Positions 34,034 to 41,317 are shown, counted from the first letter of the stretch. The stretch: DNA of 41,317 nt from an uncultured bacterium (GCA_902475545.1 CABRZP010000015.1:1-41317), one strand, 5' to 3'. Translations and numbers: made by a program. Notes: a model not told the origin generated them from the sequence alone.

Positions 34034-34486
34034 ATGGATAAAAAGGTTATAACTACAAATAGAAAAGCGTTCCACGATTTTACAATCTTTGAAAAATACG
34101 TGGCAGGTATTGTTTTGACCGGAACTGAAATTAAATCAATAAGAAAAAACGCCATAAATTTAAAAGACAGTTTTTGTAAAATAGAGGATGGTGAAATTTT
34201 CTTATATAATTGCCATATTTCGCCATACGAGCAAGGCAATCGTTATAATCATAAAGCGGAAAGAACCAGAAAGCTTCTTTTAACTAAAAAAGAAATTCTA
34301 AAAATGCATTCTAAGATTAAAAAAGACGGATACACAATTGTTCCATTGGAAGTTTTTATCGCAAAAGGGTTTGCAAAAGTTGAAATAGGACTTGCGAAAG
34401 GTAAAAAACTTCACGACAAACGTGATGATATTGCTAAAAAAGATCATCAAAGAGAAATGGATAGAGCTTCAAAAATCAGGTATTAA
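34034..34486 (+). CDS. smpB: SsrA-binding protein SmpB
   Basis: This 150-residue partner of tmRNA in trans-translation shows NRKAFHDFTIFEKYVAGIVLTGTEIKSIR-type opening motifs, the FLYNCHISPYEQGN block and the basic C-terminal tail ending KKDHQREMDRASKIRY. Length is normal. No ssrA gene is visible next to it. Its ATG sits exactly six bases behind a perfect extended -10 box. It ends five bases before the convergent LOG gene with no terminator between them. Confidence 0.97.
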   Translation: MDKKVITTNRKAFHDFTIFEKYVAGIVLTGTEIKSIRKNAINLKDSFCKIEDGEIFLYNCHISPYEQGNRYNHKAERTRKLLLTKKEILKMHSKIKKDGYTIVPLEVFIAKGFAKVEIGLAKGKKLHDKRDDIAKKDHQREMDRASKIRY

Positions 34487-34491
34487 TTACT

Positions 34492-35079
34492 TTATCGTGA
34501 ATATATTGCATTTTTATCAACATTAAGTTCTGAAGGTTTATAATTTTTTAAATAATTAATTGCTTCTTGTGGAGTTGAAGCTATAAAATATAAACTTCTA
34601 ACATTTTTGTTTGCAAATTTTTGTTCAATAATTTCTTCAAAAAATTCGTTTAGTTTGTTATAAAATCCGTTTGTATTCAGTAAAATAATTGGTTTTTTAT
34701 TGTAGCCTAACTGTTTTTGTACAATCATTTCAGAGAGTTCTTCAAGTGTACCAAATCCTCCGGCTAATGCAATTACGCCATCTGAAATTTTGTCTAATTG
34801 AGCTTTTCTTTCTCTCATACCCTCAGTCAGCCAAAATTCATCACAGTTATCGGTTTTACACCCCATATCTGCAAGTTTTTTAGGCATAACACCGTAGACT
34901 TTTCCGCCATTTTTCTGAACTTCAGAGGCACACGCCCACATTAAGCCAAGTGTACTTCCGCCATAAGTTATATCATATCCGTTTTGACCTAAAAGTATTC
35001 CTAATTCTTGTGCATCTTTATAATATTCTTCTGCTAAATAGTTTGATGAAGATGCAAATACACATATATTTTTTATCAT
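34492..35079 (-). CDS. LOG-family nucleoside-5'-monophosphate phosphoribohydrolase
   Basis: This 195-residue protein has the LOG (TIGR00730) pattern: CVFASSS at the start, YGGSTLGLMWACA, MRERKAQL and the AGGFGTLEEL nucleotide-binding motif (usual PGGxGTxxE with Pro replaced by Ala). The family cleaves the N-glycosidic bond of nucleoside monophosphates or cytokinin riboside phosphates. The ATG at 35079 has a good AAAGGA site; the longer TTG-started frame would include that site. Confidence 0.9.
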   Translation of the reverse strand: MIKNICVFASSSNYLAEEYYKDAQELGILLGQNGYDITYGGSTLGLMWACASEVQKNGGKVYGVMPKKLADMGCKTDNCDEFWLTEGMRERKAQLDKISDGVIALAGGFGTLEELSEMIVQKQLGYNKKPIILLNTNGFYNKLNEFFEEIIEQKFANKNVRSLYFIASTPQEAINYLKNYKPSELNVDKNAIYSR

Positions 35080-35126
35080 ATTTTCCTTTTTTTCCAATGC
35101 GTGATTAACCCTTATTATATTTATCC

Positions 35127-35762
35127 CTATTCGTTGAATTCTCCGCCAATTCTATAGTAATGAGAACAAGATATTCCGGTTCCGGTTTCCGAACAATCTT
35201 TTTTCAAATCTTCTAAATCCCAACCTGTACCGATTGGTGTTATTTTTCCATCAGTGAAAATGTTTATACCATAAATATCTTTTCCCCAGGTATTTGGGCC
35301 TTTTAATCCGTTCATATCAAACATCATAATAAACCCCGGATGAAAAACATCTTCATCTTTAATATCTTTAATTCCAATAATTATACCGTTTTGTGTAAGA
35401 TATAATTTGTTGAAATAATACTGATTATCTTTTGGAATTTTTGTGCCATTCATAAAATATGGAGCATAACGTTTTGTGATTTCATCGCTTTCTTTAATTC
35501 TTAGATATGGCTTAACCAGTCTTATCATTATCTGTTCACGTTCTCTATTTGATTTTGAATTGAAATCTTTAACAATGTTTTCATCAGCGTGTGCAGTCAT
35601 TGCTGTAAACATATAATCGATTTTATTGTATGTATCATTCCATTTTGTAATGAAAGCAGCTTCTTTTGATGAAATAAAAGATGTCGGAATTAAAAGTAAA
35701 ATTACTCCGAATATTACAAAAATCGTTATAGAATATTCAATTTTCCAAAATCGTTTTTTCAT
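35127..35762 (-). CDS. Membrane-anchored pilin-like protein
   Basis: This 211-residue protein has one N-terminal membrane segment (residues 8-30) and a soluble domain. The C-terminal block (DMNGLKGPNTWGKDIYGINIF, GKITPIGTG, two cysteines in a CSETGTGISCSHYY loop) resembles the C-terminal domain of type II secretion/type IV pilin-like proteins. The N-terminus does not have the usual prepilin peptidase site (G-F-x-x-x-E), so it may be a degenerate pseudopilin or a simple membrane-anchored relative. AGAGGG precedes the ATG. It is a single-gene unit. The family assignment is an inference. Confidence 0.6.
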   Translation of the reverse strand: MKKRFWKIEYSITIFVIFGVILLLIPTSFISSKEAAFITKWNDTYNKIDYMFTAMTAHADENIVKDFNSKSNREREQIMIRLVKPYLRIKESDEITKRYAPYFMNGTKIPKDNQYYFNKLYLTQNGIIIGIKDIKDEDVFHPGFIMMFDMNGLKGPNTWGKDIYGINIFTDGKITPIGTGWDLEDLKKDCSETGTGISCSHYYRIGGEFNE

Positions 35763-35781
35763 TGTCCCTCTTTTGAATTAA

Positions 35782-35817
35782 ATATTTTCTGTACTTTTGT
35801 TAAAGTACAGAAAATAT
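35782..35817. terminator. Terminator after the PHP gene
   Basis: A perfect 16-bp stem (ATATTTTCTGTACTTT / AAAGTACAGAAAATAT) with a 4-base loop lies just after the minus-strand stop at 35820. Confidence 0.85.
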
Positions 35818-35819
35818 GT

Positions 35820-36674
35820 TTAAGCTAAATCTATACGTTTTTTTTCTTCCTTAAGCTTTTCATAAACCCATTCAGGTATGAAGTTTTTACCAAGAATAAT
35901 CTGACCGTTCATGATATTTGGAGTATGGAAGTCAGAACCTCCTGTTACGATTAAACCAAGATTTTCAGCCATAGAAGAGAAGTATTCTACACAAGCCGGA
36001 GAATGCTTTCTGTGATAGGCTTCGATACCTCTTAATCCATAGTTCATCAGTTCTTTAATAAGAGATTCTGCAATATCTAAATCATGAGGGTGTGCAATGA
36101 CCGGAATTCCGCCTGCATCATAGATTATTTCAACTGCATCATGTGGGGAAACAGTTTTTCTTTGTACATAAACAGGGGAATCATCATGAATATATTTTGC
36201 ATAAGCGTCCATAACATTAGTAGTTCCGCCGGCATTTGTAATTGCTTTTGCTATGTGCGGACGTCCGATACTTCCGCCTTCTGCTACTAATTTTTTGATA
36301 TCTTCAAATTTAATTTTAATACCTTCTTTTTTAGATAAAAGTGTTAAAATTTCTTTTGTTTGCTTAATTCTTGCTTGTTGTTGGCTTTTTAGAAGTTCAA
36401 CAAAATCATTATCTTTTGTATTCATGAAATAACCCAAAATGTGAACTTCGTTATTTTTGTATAGAGTATTAACTTCTATACCTCGAATTACTTCAATTTT
36501 ATCTTGCAGATTATTTTCTTTGATATGTTTCTGGGCGACATCATAGGCTAAGACATTATCGTGATCAGTAATTGCGATTGCCTGTAAACCGACATCTATC
36601 GCCGTATCCACAATTTTCTCCGGCGAGAATACGCCGTCCGAGAAATATGTGTGAATATGTAAATCAGTCCTCAT
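35820..36674 (-). CDS. PHP-domain phosphoesterase (TrpH/YciV, RnaAM-like)
   Basis: This 284-residue metal-dependent hydrolase has DLHIHTYFSDG (4-14), ITDHDN, GIEVNT, an AHPHD block and GGSDFH near the end, all metal ligands of the PHP fold. E. coli RnaAM removes 3'-phosphates from nucleoside bisphosphates and trims RNA 5' ends, and location next to ymdB and rny fits RNA turnover. The ATG at 36674 has AGGA upstream; it overlaps the ymdB stop by 11 bases, so translation is coupled. Confidence 0.9.
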   Translation of the reverse strand: MRTDLHIHTYFSDGVFSPEKIVDTAIDVGLQAIAITDHDNVLAYDVAQKHIKENNLQDKIEVIRGIEVNTLYKNNEVHILGYFMNTKDNDFVELLKSQQQARIKQTKEILTLLSKKEGIKIKFEDIKKLVAEGGSIGRPHIAKAITNAGGTTNVMDAYAKYIHDDSPVYVQRKTVSPHDAVEIIYDAGGIPVIAHPHDLDIAESLIKELMNYGLRGIEAYHRKHSPACVEYFSSMAENLGLIVTGGSDFHTPNIMNGQIILGKNFIPEWVYEKLKEEKKRIDLA

Positions 36675-37491
36675 TTTCACTTTCCTCTTCTATATTATCT
36701 CTATTACATAAAATTCTTTTTATAGCTAAGGCTTTTCCTGTAGTTGAATCTATTTCAACTTCTACAGCATTCACTTGTGTAGATTTACCTTCAGCTACCT
36801 CATAGCGTTCGGGAATACAAGTTAAAAATCTGAAAAGTGATGTTTTATATTCCATTCCAATTACTCCGTCTGATGCTCCGCAAAATCCCGCATCAGTAAT
36901 GTATCCCATACCGTTTATAATACTTTCATCAGCTGTCTGAACATGCGTATGTGTTCCAAAGAACGCACTGGCTCCCAGTTCAGAACAGTATTTACCAAAA
37001 CAAATTTTTTCAGCAGTCGCTTCTGCATGAAAATCAATAACAATAATTGGTGTAACTTCTTTTATTTTTTGAATTTCATCTTTTACAATTTCCCAAGGTG
37101 AATCAACAAGGTTCATAAATACTCTGCCTAGTACGTTTATTACTCCAATTTTAAATTCACCCATATCAAATATTCTGCTGCCAACTCCTTTTGTTCCTTC
37201 GGGATAGTTAATTGGTCTAAGAAGTTTGTCAGCGTCATCGATGTAGTTATAAATATCTCTTTTATCCCAAATATGATTCCCGCATGTCATTGCGTTTATA
37301 CCATATTCTATAAAATCTTTATAATTTTTTTCGGTTAATCCAAAACCATGTGATGCATTTTCTATATTTGCAATAATAAAATCATAATTTTTGAAGGTAT
37401 TATTATTAGCAAGAAAATCCCTAACGGCAAATCTTCCGGGTTTACCTACTATATCTCCAAAAAATATAATTTTTATTATGTCTTTTCCCAT
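36664..37491 (-). CDS. ymdB: YmdB-family metallophosphoesterase (TIGR00282)
   Basis: This 275-residue protein has the motifs FFGDIVGKPGR (9-19), IENASHGFGL, GNHIWD, DFHAEATAEK and GTHTHVQTAD, typical of YmdB. In Bacillus it is a 2',3'-cyclic-nucleotide phosphodiesterase affecting biofilm and sporulation choices. As in many bacteria it directly follows rny. A hairpin lies in the 66-bp gap between them. The ribosome-binding site is weak (AAAGAG). Confidence 0.93.
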   Translation of the reverse strand: MGKDIIKIIFFGDIVGKPGRFAVRDFLANNNTFKNYDFIIANIENASHGFGLTEKNYKDFIEYGINAMTCGNHIWDKRDIYNYIDDADKLLRPINYPEGTKGVGSRIFDMGEFKIGVINVLGRVFMNLVDSPWEIVKDEIQKIKEVTPIIVIDFHAEATAEKICFGKYCSELGASAFFGTHTHVQTADESIINGMGYITDAGFCGASDGVIGMEYKTSLFRFLTCIPERYEVAEGKSTQVNAVEVEIDSTTGKALAIKRILCNRDNIEEESENED

Positions 37492-37518
37492 TTTGTAAAA
37501 CTCTTTATTGTATATATC

Positions 37519-37549
37519 AAGGCAAGATGTTTTATAAACATCTTGCCTT
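37519..37549. other. Strong hairpin between rny and ymdB
   Basis: AAGGCAAGATGTTT and AAACATCTTGCCTT pair perfectly (14 bp) around a 3-base loop. On the minus strand the bases after it are GATATATAC, not a U run, so it may be a partial terminator or an RNA-stability/processing element that tunes ymdB relative to rny. Confidence 0.7.
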
Positions 37550-37557
37550 AACTTTTA

Positions 37558-39084
37558 TTATTTTGCAATTTCTGTTGTTCTAAATTCTCTAACAACTGTT
37601 ACTCTGATTTGTCCAGGGTAGTCAAGTTCATTTTCAATTCGCTTAGCGACATCTCGTGCAAGTTTTCCTGATGCTAAATCGTCAAACATTTCAGCTTGAA
37701 CAATAATTCTAACTTCACGACCGGCTTGAACTGCAAATGATTGCTTGATACCTTCGTAACTGTTAACAATTTCTTCGATTTTTTGAAGACGTTTAATGTA
37801 AATTTCTAAAGTATCACGTCTGGCACCAGGTCTGCCTGCTGAAATAGCATCGGCTACTTTAACAAGAATCGCTTCTATTGTATTAGCGACAACATCATCG
37901 TGGTGTGCTTCAATTGCATGAATAACTTCAGGTTTTTCACCAAATCTGCTTGCGATTTCAACCCCGAGTTGAATATGTGTACCTTCTTGAGTTTGGTCAA
38001 CTGCTTTACCTATGTCGTGGAGTAAGCCTGCTCTTTTAGCAATTTTTTCATTTGCCCCGAGTTCTGCCGCAAGCATACCCGCGATATGCCCAACTTCAAG
38101 TGAGTGTTTTAAAACATTTTGACCATAACTTGTTCTGTAATATAGTCTTCCTAATGTTTTAATTAACTCTTTATTTAAGCCCATAACACCCATTTCAAGT
38201 GCCGCATTTTCGCCTTCTGTCCAAATCTTTTTATCGATTTCTTCTCTGGCTTTTTCAACCATTTCTTCAATTCTTACAGGGTGAATACGACCATCAACAA
38301 TAAGTTTTTCCAATGCCAACTTTGCAATTTCTCTTCTTACCGGATCAAAACTTGATAATACAACAGCTTCCGGAGTATCATCAATGATTAAATCAACACC
38401 GGTTAAAGTTTCTAATGCTCGAATGTTACGACCTTCACGTCCGATAATTCTGCCTTTCATTTCGTCATTTGGCAATGCTACAACTGAAACTGTTGTTTCT
38501 ACAACTTGTTCAATCATGCATCTTTGCATTGTTGTTGATAATATTTCTTTAGATTTTTCTAATGAAATCTCTTTAATTTTTGCTTCATTTTCTCTTACCA
38601 GTTGCATTTGTTCTTGAGCCAAGTCATTCTTAAGCTGTTCAAGAAGAGTTCTTTTTGCATCTTCACAAGACATTCCTGAAATTCTTTCTAATTCTTCAGT
38701 TTGCTTTTGAACAAGTTCTGCAAGATAATCTTCTTTTTCTAAAAGTTGATCCATTTTGTGTTGAACCTGAATGTCTTTTTCGGTATATTCTTGAATTTTA
38801 TCTTCAAGCATATCCTCACGTTTTGCTAATTTTTGTTCTTGTCTTGCAAGTTCTTGTCTTCGTTCTCTTTCTTCTTCGTTTAATTGTTCTCTGTCTTCTT
38901 GAAGTTCTTCTACAGCTTTAATTTTAGCTTCTTTGTAGAGAATTTTTTCTTTGTCATCAAGTGCTTTTCTGTCTTTTTCGATAGATTCTAAGGCACTTTT
39001 AACTTTTTGTTTTTGAATAATTAGCATTACAGCTAAGACTATTACCGCAATAGCCGCAATTACTAACAAGGTGTTTAATACCAT
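37558..39084 (-). CDS. rny: Ribonuclease Y
   Basis: This 508-residue endoribonuclease starts RNA decay at the membrane. It has an N-terminal membrane segment (2-22), a long E/K/Q-rich coiled coil (about 25-190), a KH domain with GRIIGREGRN (about 222-231) and an HD domain with LLHDIGKAVD (about 354-363) and HHDDV. Length and order are as in Bacillus RNase Y. AAGG lies before the ATG. Upstream is an imperfectly understood palindrome (39132-39152). Confidence 0.97.
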   Translation of the reverse strand: MVLNTLLVIAAIAVIVLAVMLIIQKQKVKSALESIEKDRKALDDKEKILYKEAKIKAVEELQEDREQLNEEERERRQELARQEQKLAKREDMLEDKIQEYTEKDIQVQHKMDQLLEKEDYLAELVQKQTEELERISGMSCEDAKRTLLEQLKNDLAQEQMQLVRENEAKIKEISLEKSKEILSTTMQRCMIEQVVETTVSVVALPNDEMKGRIIGREGRNIRALETLTGVDLIIDDTPEAVVLSSFDPVRREIAKLALEKLIVDGRIHPVRIEEMVEKAREEIDKKIWTEGENAALEMGVMGLNKELIKTLGRLYYRTSYGQNVLKHSLEVGHIAGMLAAELGANEKIAKRAGLLHDIGKAVDQTQEGTHIQLGVEIASRFGEKPEVIHAIEAHHDDVVANTIEAILVKVADAISAGRPGARRDTLEIYIKRLQKIEEIVNSYEGIKQSFAVQAGREVRIIVQAEMFDDLASGKLARDVAKRIENELDYPGQIRVTVVREFRTTEIAK

Positions 39085-39131
39085 AAAGTAATACCTTATC
39101 CTTTTCTATTTTTTTATAATACACGCAGTGT

Positions 39132-39152
39132 CGGGTACATATATCCTACCCG
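39132..39152. other. Small palindrome upstream of rny
   Basis: CGGGTA and TACCCG flank a 9-base spacer, about 50-70 bases before the rny start and just upstream of a TATTAT/TATAAA box on the minus strand. It could be an operator or a leader hairpin. The rest of 39085-39290 has no ORF or strong signal. Confidence 0.4.
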
Positions 39153-39290
39153 TTCTTTTTATTAAGTTTTAATTTAATTCAAAGTCATTGCATATATAAT
39201 CAAAAAATATTTCCTACTACATCTGTCTTCATCTTATCATATAAAATGTTTTTTGTATAGTGGGATATTTATTAATATCACCCTTATGTA

Positions 39291-40640
39291 TTATTTGTTT
39301 TTCTGATTTGAAACTAAGCCGGGATCTAAATATGAGCCTGTAACCTTTTTATTAAATTCATATTGAAGTTTTGGCAATACTACTGCAAGTAAGAAACTTG
39401 AAATACCGACATTTGCCAATATATTTGCAAATTTTACATATTTTGCTTTTTTTGCAAAAGTTTCAATGTTAGCGGATTTTTTTGCACTTTGAATAAATGT
39501 TTCAAATTCTTTTTTGAATTTTTCCAGATCTTTAAAGTCAACATATTTTCTTGGGTCTCTAACACCACAATCAAGATAGGAAACTTTTTTTGATTGTTGA
39601 GCAAATTTTGCAAACAGGCTGTCAGGGTTTGAATCTAAGAATTCAAGTAAATCTTTTGGGGTGTTGGATTTTGGAAGTTTGAATGAATTATTTTTTATTT
39701 GCTCTATAAATTCTTTATTTTCAAGAATTAGTGGATCTAAGTTTACATTAATTTTAAACAGTTTATTTGCAGTAGCATCTAAACCTTTTGCTATATAAAT
39801 AGGTGTTACAAAATTTAGAATCATAGAACCAATCATTCTGAAAGCATTTACGTAACCTTCCTCTTTATTTCTTGATGTTGTAACTCTTCCTACTGTTAAA
39901 CCTCCATCTGAAATTGCCATTTTGTCTATTGTTCTAAGGTTAGCTATTGTAGATGTGAAAGAGCCTGTGAAATTAATGTTTTTATTCTTTGCCGTTAGAG
40001 AGTCAATTGCATTGAATTTTGTTTTATCAATTCCTGTAAATGTTGAAAAATTTTGAGTTGGCAGATTTTGTTGTTGGTTTTGCAGTGCTTTTTTCTCTCT
40101 TATTTTTCTTGTTAGAGCAAAATTTAATTTAGGCAGAACAAATCCCATGATTATTGTTGGAATAATAGTTGCGGCACAGAATTTTTTAGTAAGTATTTTT
40201 TCAAATGCACTTTTATTTTCTTTTACTTTAACTAAGTCTGCAACTGCATCTTTTACTTCTTGCTGAGTATAATTTTTGAATTTTTGAATGTTGTATTCAA
40301 TACCTTGAAGAATTTCTTGTCCTGCATTTTTAGAATTTTTTATTTGTTCTTCTTCTTTGAATAATTTTAAATTAACGTTAGGGTTATAACCTTTTTTGCT
40401 GATATATTTATCCATAACGTATTCTGTTGCGGGAATTCCGCCGAGCCAAATTGCTGAAGTTGCATATTCATCAATAAATTTTTCACGAGTTGCGTCGTTT
40501 GCAACTTCTTCTGACTCTTTTAAGTTTTCTTTCCTTGCAATATAAATTTTTGAAGGAACTTCTATACAGCAGTCCCTTACTAATAATGGGTAAATTGTAC
40601 TGTTATTTCCGATGGCGGATATTATACTTGTTAGTGTCAT
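39291..40640 (-). CDS. Unknown histidine-free membrane protein under leader-peptide attenuation
   Basis: I do not recognise this 449-residue protein. Three hydrophobic segments are visible at about 153-176, 267-287 and 412-431; the first and last end in a similar F/L-V-L-P-K-L motif (GFVLPKL, AVVLPKL) followed by F/Y-x-x-x-x-K, suggesting an internal duplication. Between them are polar, lysine- and asparagine-rich stretches with NINFTGSF (221-228). It contains no histidine residue in its whole length and one tryptophan. GAGG lies about ten bases before the ATG. Its leader has the parts of a ribosome-mediated attenuator with a His-rich leader peptide, so expression probably rises when charged tRNA-His falls. 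No transporter or enzyme motif is seen. Confidence 0.8.
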   Translation of the reverse strand: MTLTSIISAIGNNSTIYPLLVRDCCIEVPSKIYIARKENLKESEEVANDATREKFIDEYATSAIWLGGIPATEYVMDKYISKKGYNPNVNLKLFKEEEQIKNSKNAGQEILQGIEYNIQKFKNYTQQEVKDAVADLVKVKENKSAFEKILTKKFCAATIIPTIIMGFVLPKLNFALTRKIREKKALQNQQQNLPTQNFSTFTGIDKTKFNAIDSLTAKNKNINFTGSFTSTIANLRTIDKMAISDGGLTVGRVTTSRNKEEGYVNAFRMIGSMILNFVTPIYIAKGLDATANKLFKINVNLDPLILENKEFIEQIKNNSFKLPKSNTPKDLLEFLDSNPDSLFAKFAQQSKKVSYLDCGVRDPRKYVDFKDLEKFKKEFETFIQSAKKSANIETFAKKAKYVKFANILANVGISSFLLAVVLPKLQYEFNKKVTGSYLDPGLVSNQKNK

Positions 40641-40667
40641 AATTTTTTAACCTCAATTCTTTTAACT

Positions 40668-40716
40668 AAAAACAACTTCTTCGCTCTTGTCTTTGTATCC
40701 TGAAGAAGTTGTTTTT
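40668..40716 (-). terminator. Attenuator terminator (segment B with segment C)
   Basis: On the minus strand AAAAACAACTTCTT (40716-40703) pairs perfectly over 14 bases with AAGAAGTTGTTTTT (40681-40668), leaving a 21-base loop and ending in a U run. It lies between the leader peptide and the 449-residue gene, 28 bases before its ATG. Confidence 0.9.
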
Positions 40717-40770
40717 AAGAATTGATTTATTTTATTACAAGGGCATTACCAATCTTACAACCTCTTCAGG
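40699..40770 (-). promoter_or_regulatory. Antiterminator (segment A with segment B)
   Basis: On the minus strand CCTGAAGAGGTTGT (40770-40757, the last codons of the leader peptide) can pair with ACAACTTCTTCAGG (40712-40699) over 14 bases with one G-U. AAGATTG (40756-40750) and CAATTCTT (40724-40717) can extend the stem. This uses the same bases (40703-40712) as the terminator's left arm, so the two folds exclude each other. Confidence 0.85.
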
Positions 40771-40817
40771 TCGATATGATGGTTTTTATGATGCTTTTGT
40801 AATAAGTTAATTGTCAT
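40755..40817 (-). CDS. Histidine-rich leader peptide of the attenuator
   Basis: This 20-codon ORF, too short for routine gene calling, reads MTINLLQKHHKNHHIDLKRL. Two CAT-CAT pairs give four histidines in 20 codons. AAAGGA lies about eight bases before the ATG, and TATAGT/TATACT boxes (40834-40850) are close upstream. Its last codons and stop lie in antiterminator segment A. A ribosome finishing the peptide would cover A and let the terminator form; a ribosome waiting at the first His pair (40788-40793) would leave A free to form the antiterminator. Enteric hisL works this way with a run of His codons. Two TTA Leu codons are also present, so leucine is a weaker alternative signal. Confidence 0.8.
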   Translation of the reverse strand: MTINLLQKHHKNHHIDLKRL

Positions 40818-40899
40818 TTATATTTCCTTTGTTACTATAATGATAGTATAAAAATTTTATTTGTAAAGTCTTAAAATATAGGAACATTATTTTTTGTTG

Positions 40900-41184
40900 T
40901 TAAGAAAATGTATTATTAAGTAATTTTAATTTTAATTCATCTTGAGTTTCAAAAAGGACAGTTTTATCTTTAGAAGTTTCGCCTTTTATAATTTTAATAG
41001 AGGTTTTAGGTATTTTAAAATTTTTTGAAAGGTATTCAATCAAGGCTTTATTCGCTTTACCATCTATGGGTTGTGCGGTAATTTTTATTTTAACGATTTC
41101 ACCATCTGTAATTATTTCATTTTTCTTTGCGTTTGGTGAAATTCTAATATTAACGATTATTCCGTCTGGTGTTTCTTTTAACAT
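40900..41184 (-). CDS. UPF0235/YggU (DUF167) family protein
   Basis: This 94-residue alpha/beta protein has the family core VNIRISPNAKKNEI, VKIKITAQPIDGKANKALIEYLSKNF and IKIIKGETSKDKTVLF. The function is unknown in all species. The ATG at 41184 gives the usual family start; a longer frame begins at 41211. There is no Shine-Dalgarno sequence, and a TATATT box lies seven bases before the ATG, so it may also be leaderless. Bases 41212-41317 hold no recognisable feature. Confidence 0.85.
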   Translation of the reverse strand: MLKETPDGIIVNIRISPNAKKNEIITDGEIVKIKITAQPIDGKANKALIEYLSKNFKIPKTSIKIIKGETSKDKTVLFETQDELKLKLLNNTFS

Positions 41185-41317
41185 ATTTAGAAATATAGCA
41201 TAAAAATACATAATATTTATTAGGGGTAAATATCAAACCGATATAATAATGCCATTCTTCGTATTACAAATTTTTATCATTCCAAACTTGTTTCCATACA
41301 AATTCATACCGATATTG

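Noticed and set aside
41212..41317. Partial gene or repeat at the window's right end (two ACCGATAT words)
   Set aside because: The repeat is only eight bases and no frame or structure supports a feature.

Overview
The window is AT-rich, densely coded bacterial chromosome, with no tRNA, rRNA, CRISPR array or insertion sequence that I can see. The gene set (two-subunit glycyl-tRNA synthetase, GatB, RF2 with a programmed frameshift, YvcK with an N-terminal membrane anchor, a DUF187-type glycosyl hydrolase with a cyanobacterial-style N-terminal domain, an Fe-only-hydrogenase-type regulator, no photosynthesis genes) suggests a fermentative non-photosynthetic relative of the Cyanobacteria, such as the gut Melainabacteria/Gastranaerophilales. 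This assignment is an inference from gene content and style, not from a marker-gene search.

Layout. 1-7.9 kb: an orphan sugar ABC permease, a cupin, an unknown coiled-coil protein, a membrane methyltransferase-like protein, prfB, an unknown membrane protein, a 5'-nucleotidase-like phosphoesterase and a small hydrogenase-type regulator. Two inverted 122-bp copies of the nucleotidase 5' region flank most of this block. 8-14.5 kb (minus strand): glyS, an envelope operon (small secreted protein, TPR protein, DUF187 hydrolase) and ispG. 14.5-18 kb (plus): a phosphoesterase, a LysM protein with four novel repeats, a YkgJ-like cysteine-cluster protein and rlmN. 18-19.5 kb (minus): a soluble histidine kinase and a NarL-type regulator. 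19.6-25 kb: a structured intergenic region, gatB, a GlmS-like isomerase domain, gapA, a candidate sRNA and tsaD. 25-27.8 kb (minus): a protein-kinase-like protein, a GshB-like ATP-grasp enzyme and a UPF0173 hydrolase. 27.8-34.5 kb (plus): ribD, pxpA, yvcK, panB, panC, an OppF-like ATPase and smpB. 34.5-41.2 kb (minus): a LOG-family protein, a pilin-like protein, a PHP phosphoesterase, ymdB, rny, a 449-residue unknown membrane protein and a YggU/DUF167 protein.

The most striking item is the leader of the 449-residue protein (about 40.64-40.84 kb, minus strand). It has a ribosome-binding site, a 20-codon leader peptide with two His-His pairs, and three RNA segments in which one arm can pair either with the end of the leader ORF (antiterminator) or with a downstream arm followed by a U run (terminator). 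This is the architecture of ribosome-mediated amino-acid attenuation, as in enteric his operons. The controlled protein contains no histidine at all, which would allow it to be made during histidine starvation.

A second genome-level signal is that seven or eight genes without a Shine-Dalgarno sequence have a TANNNT -10-like hexamer placed exactly six bases before the ATG. Leaderless transcription is therefore probably common here alongside normal Shine-Dalgarno genes.
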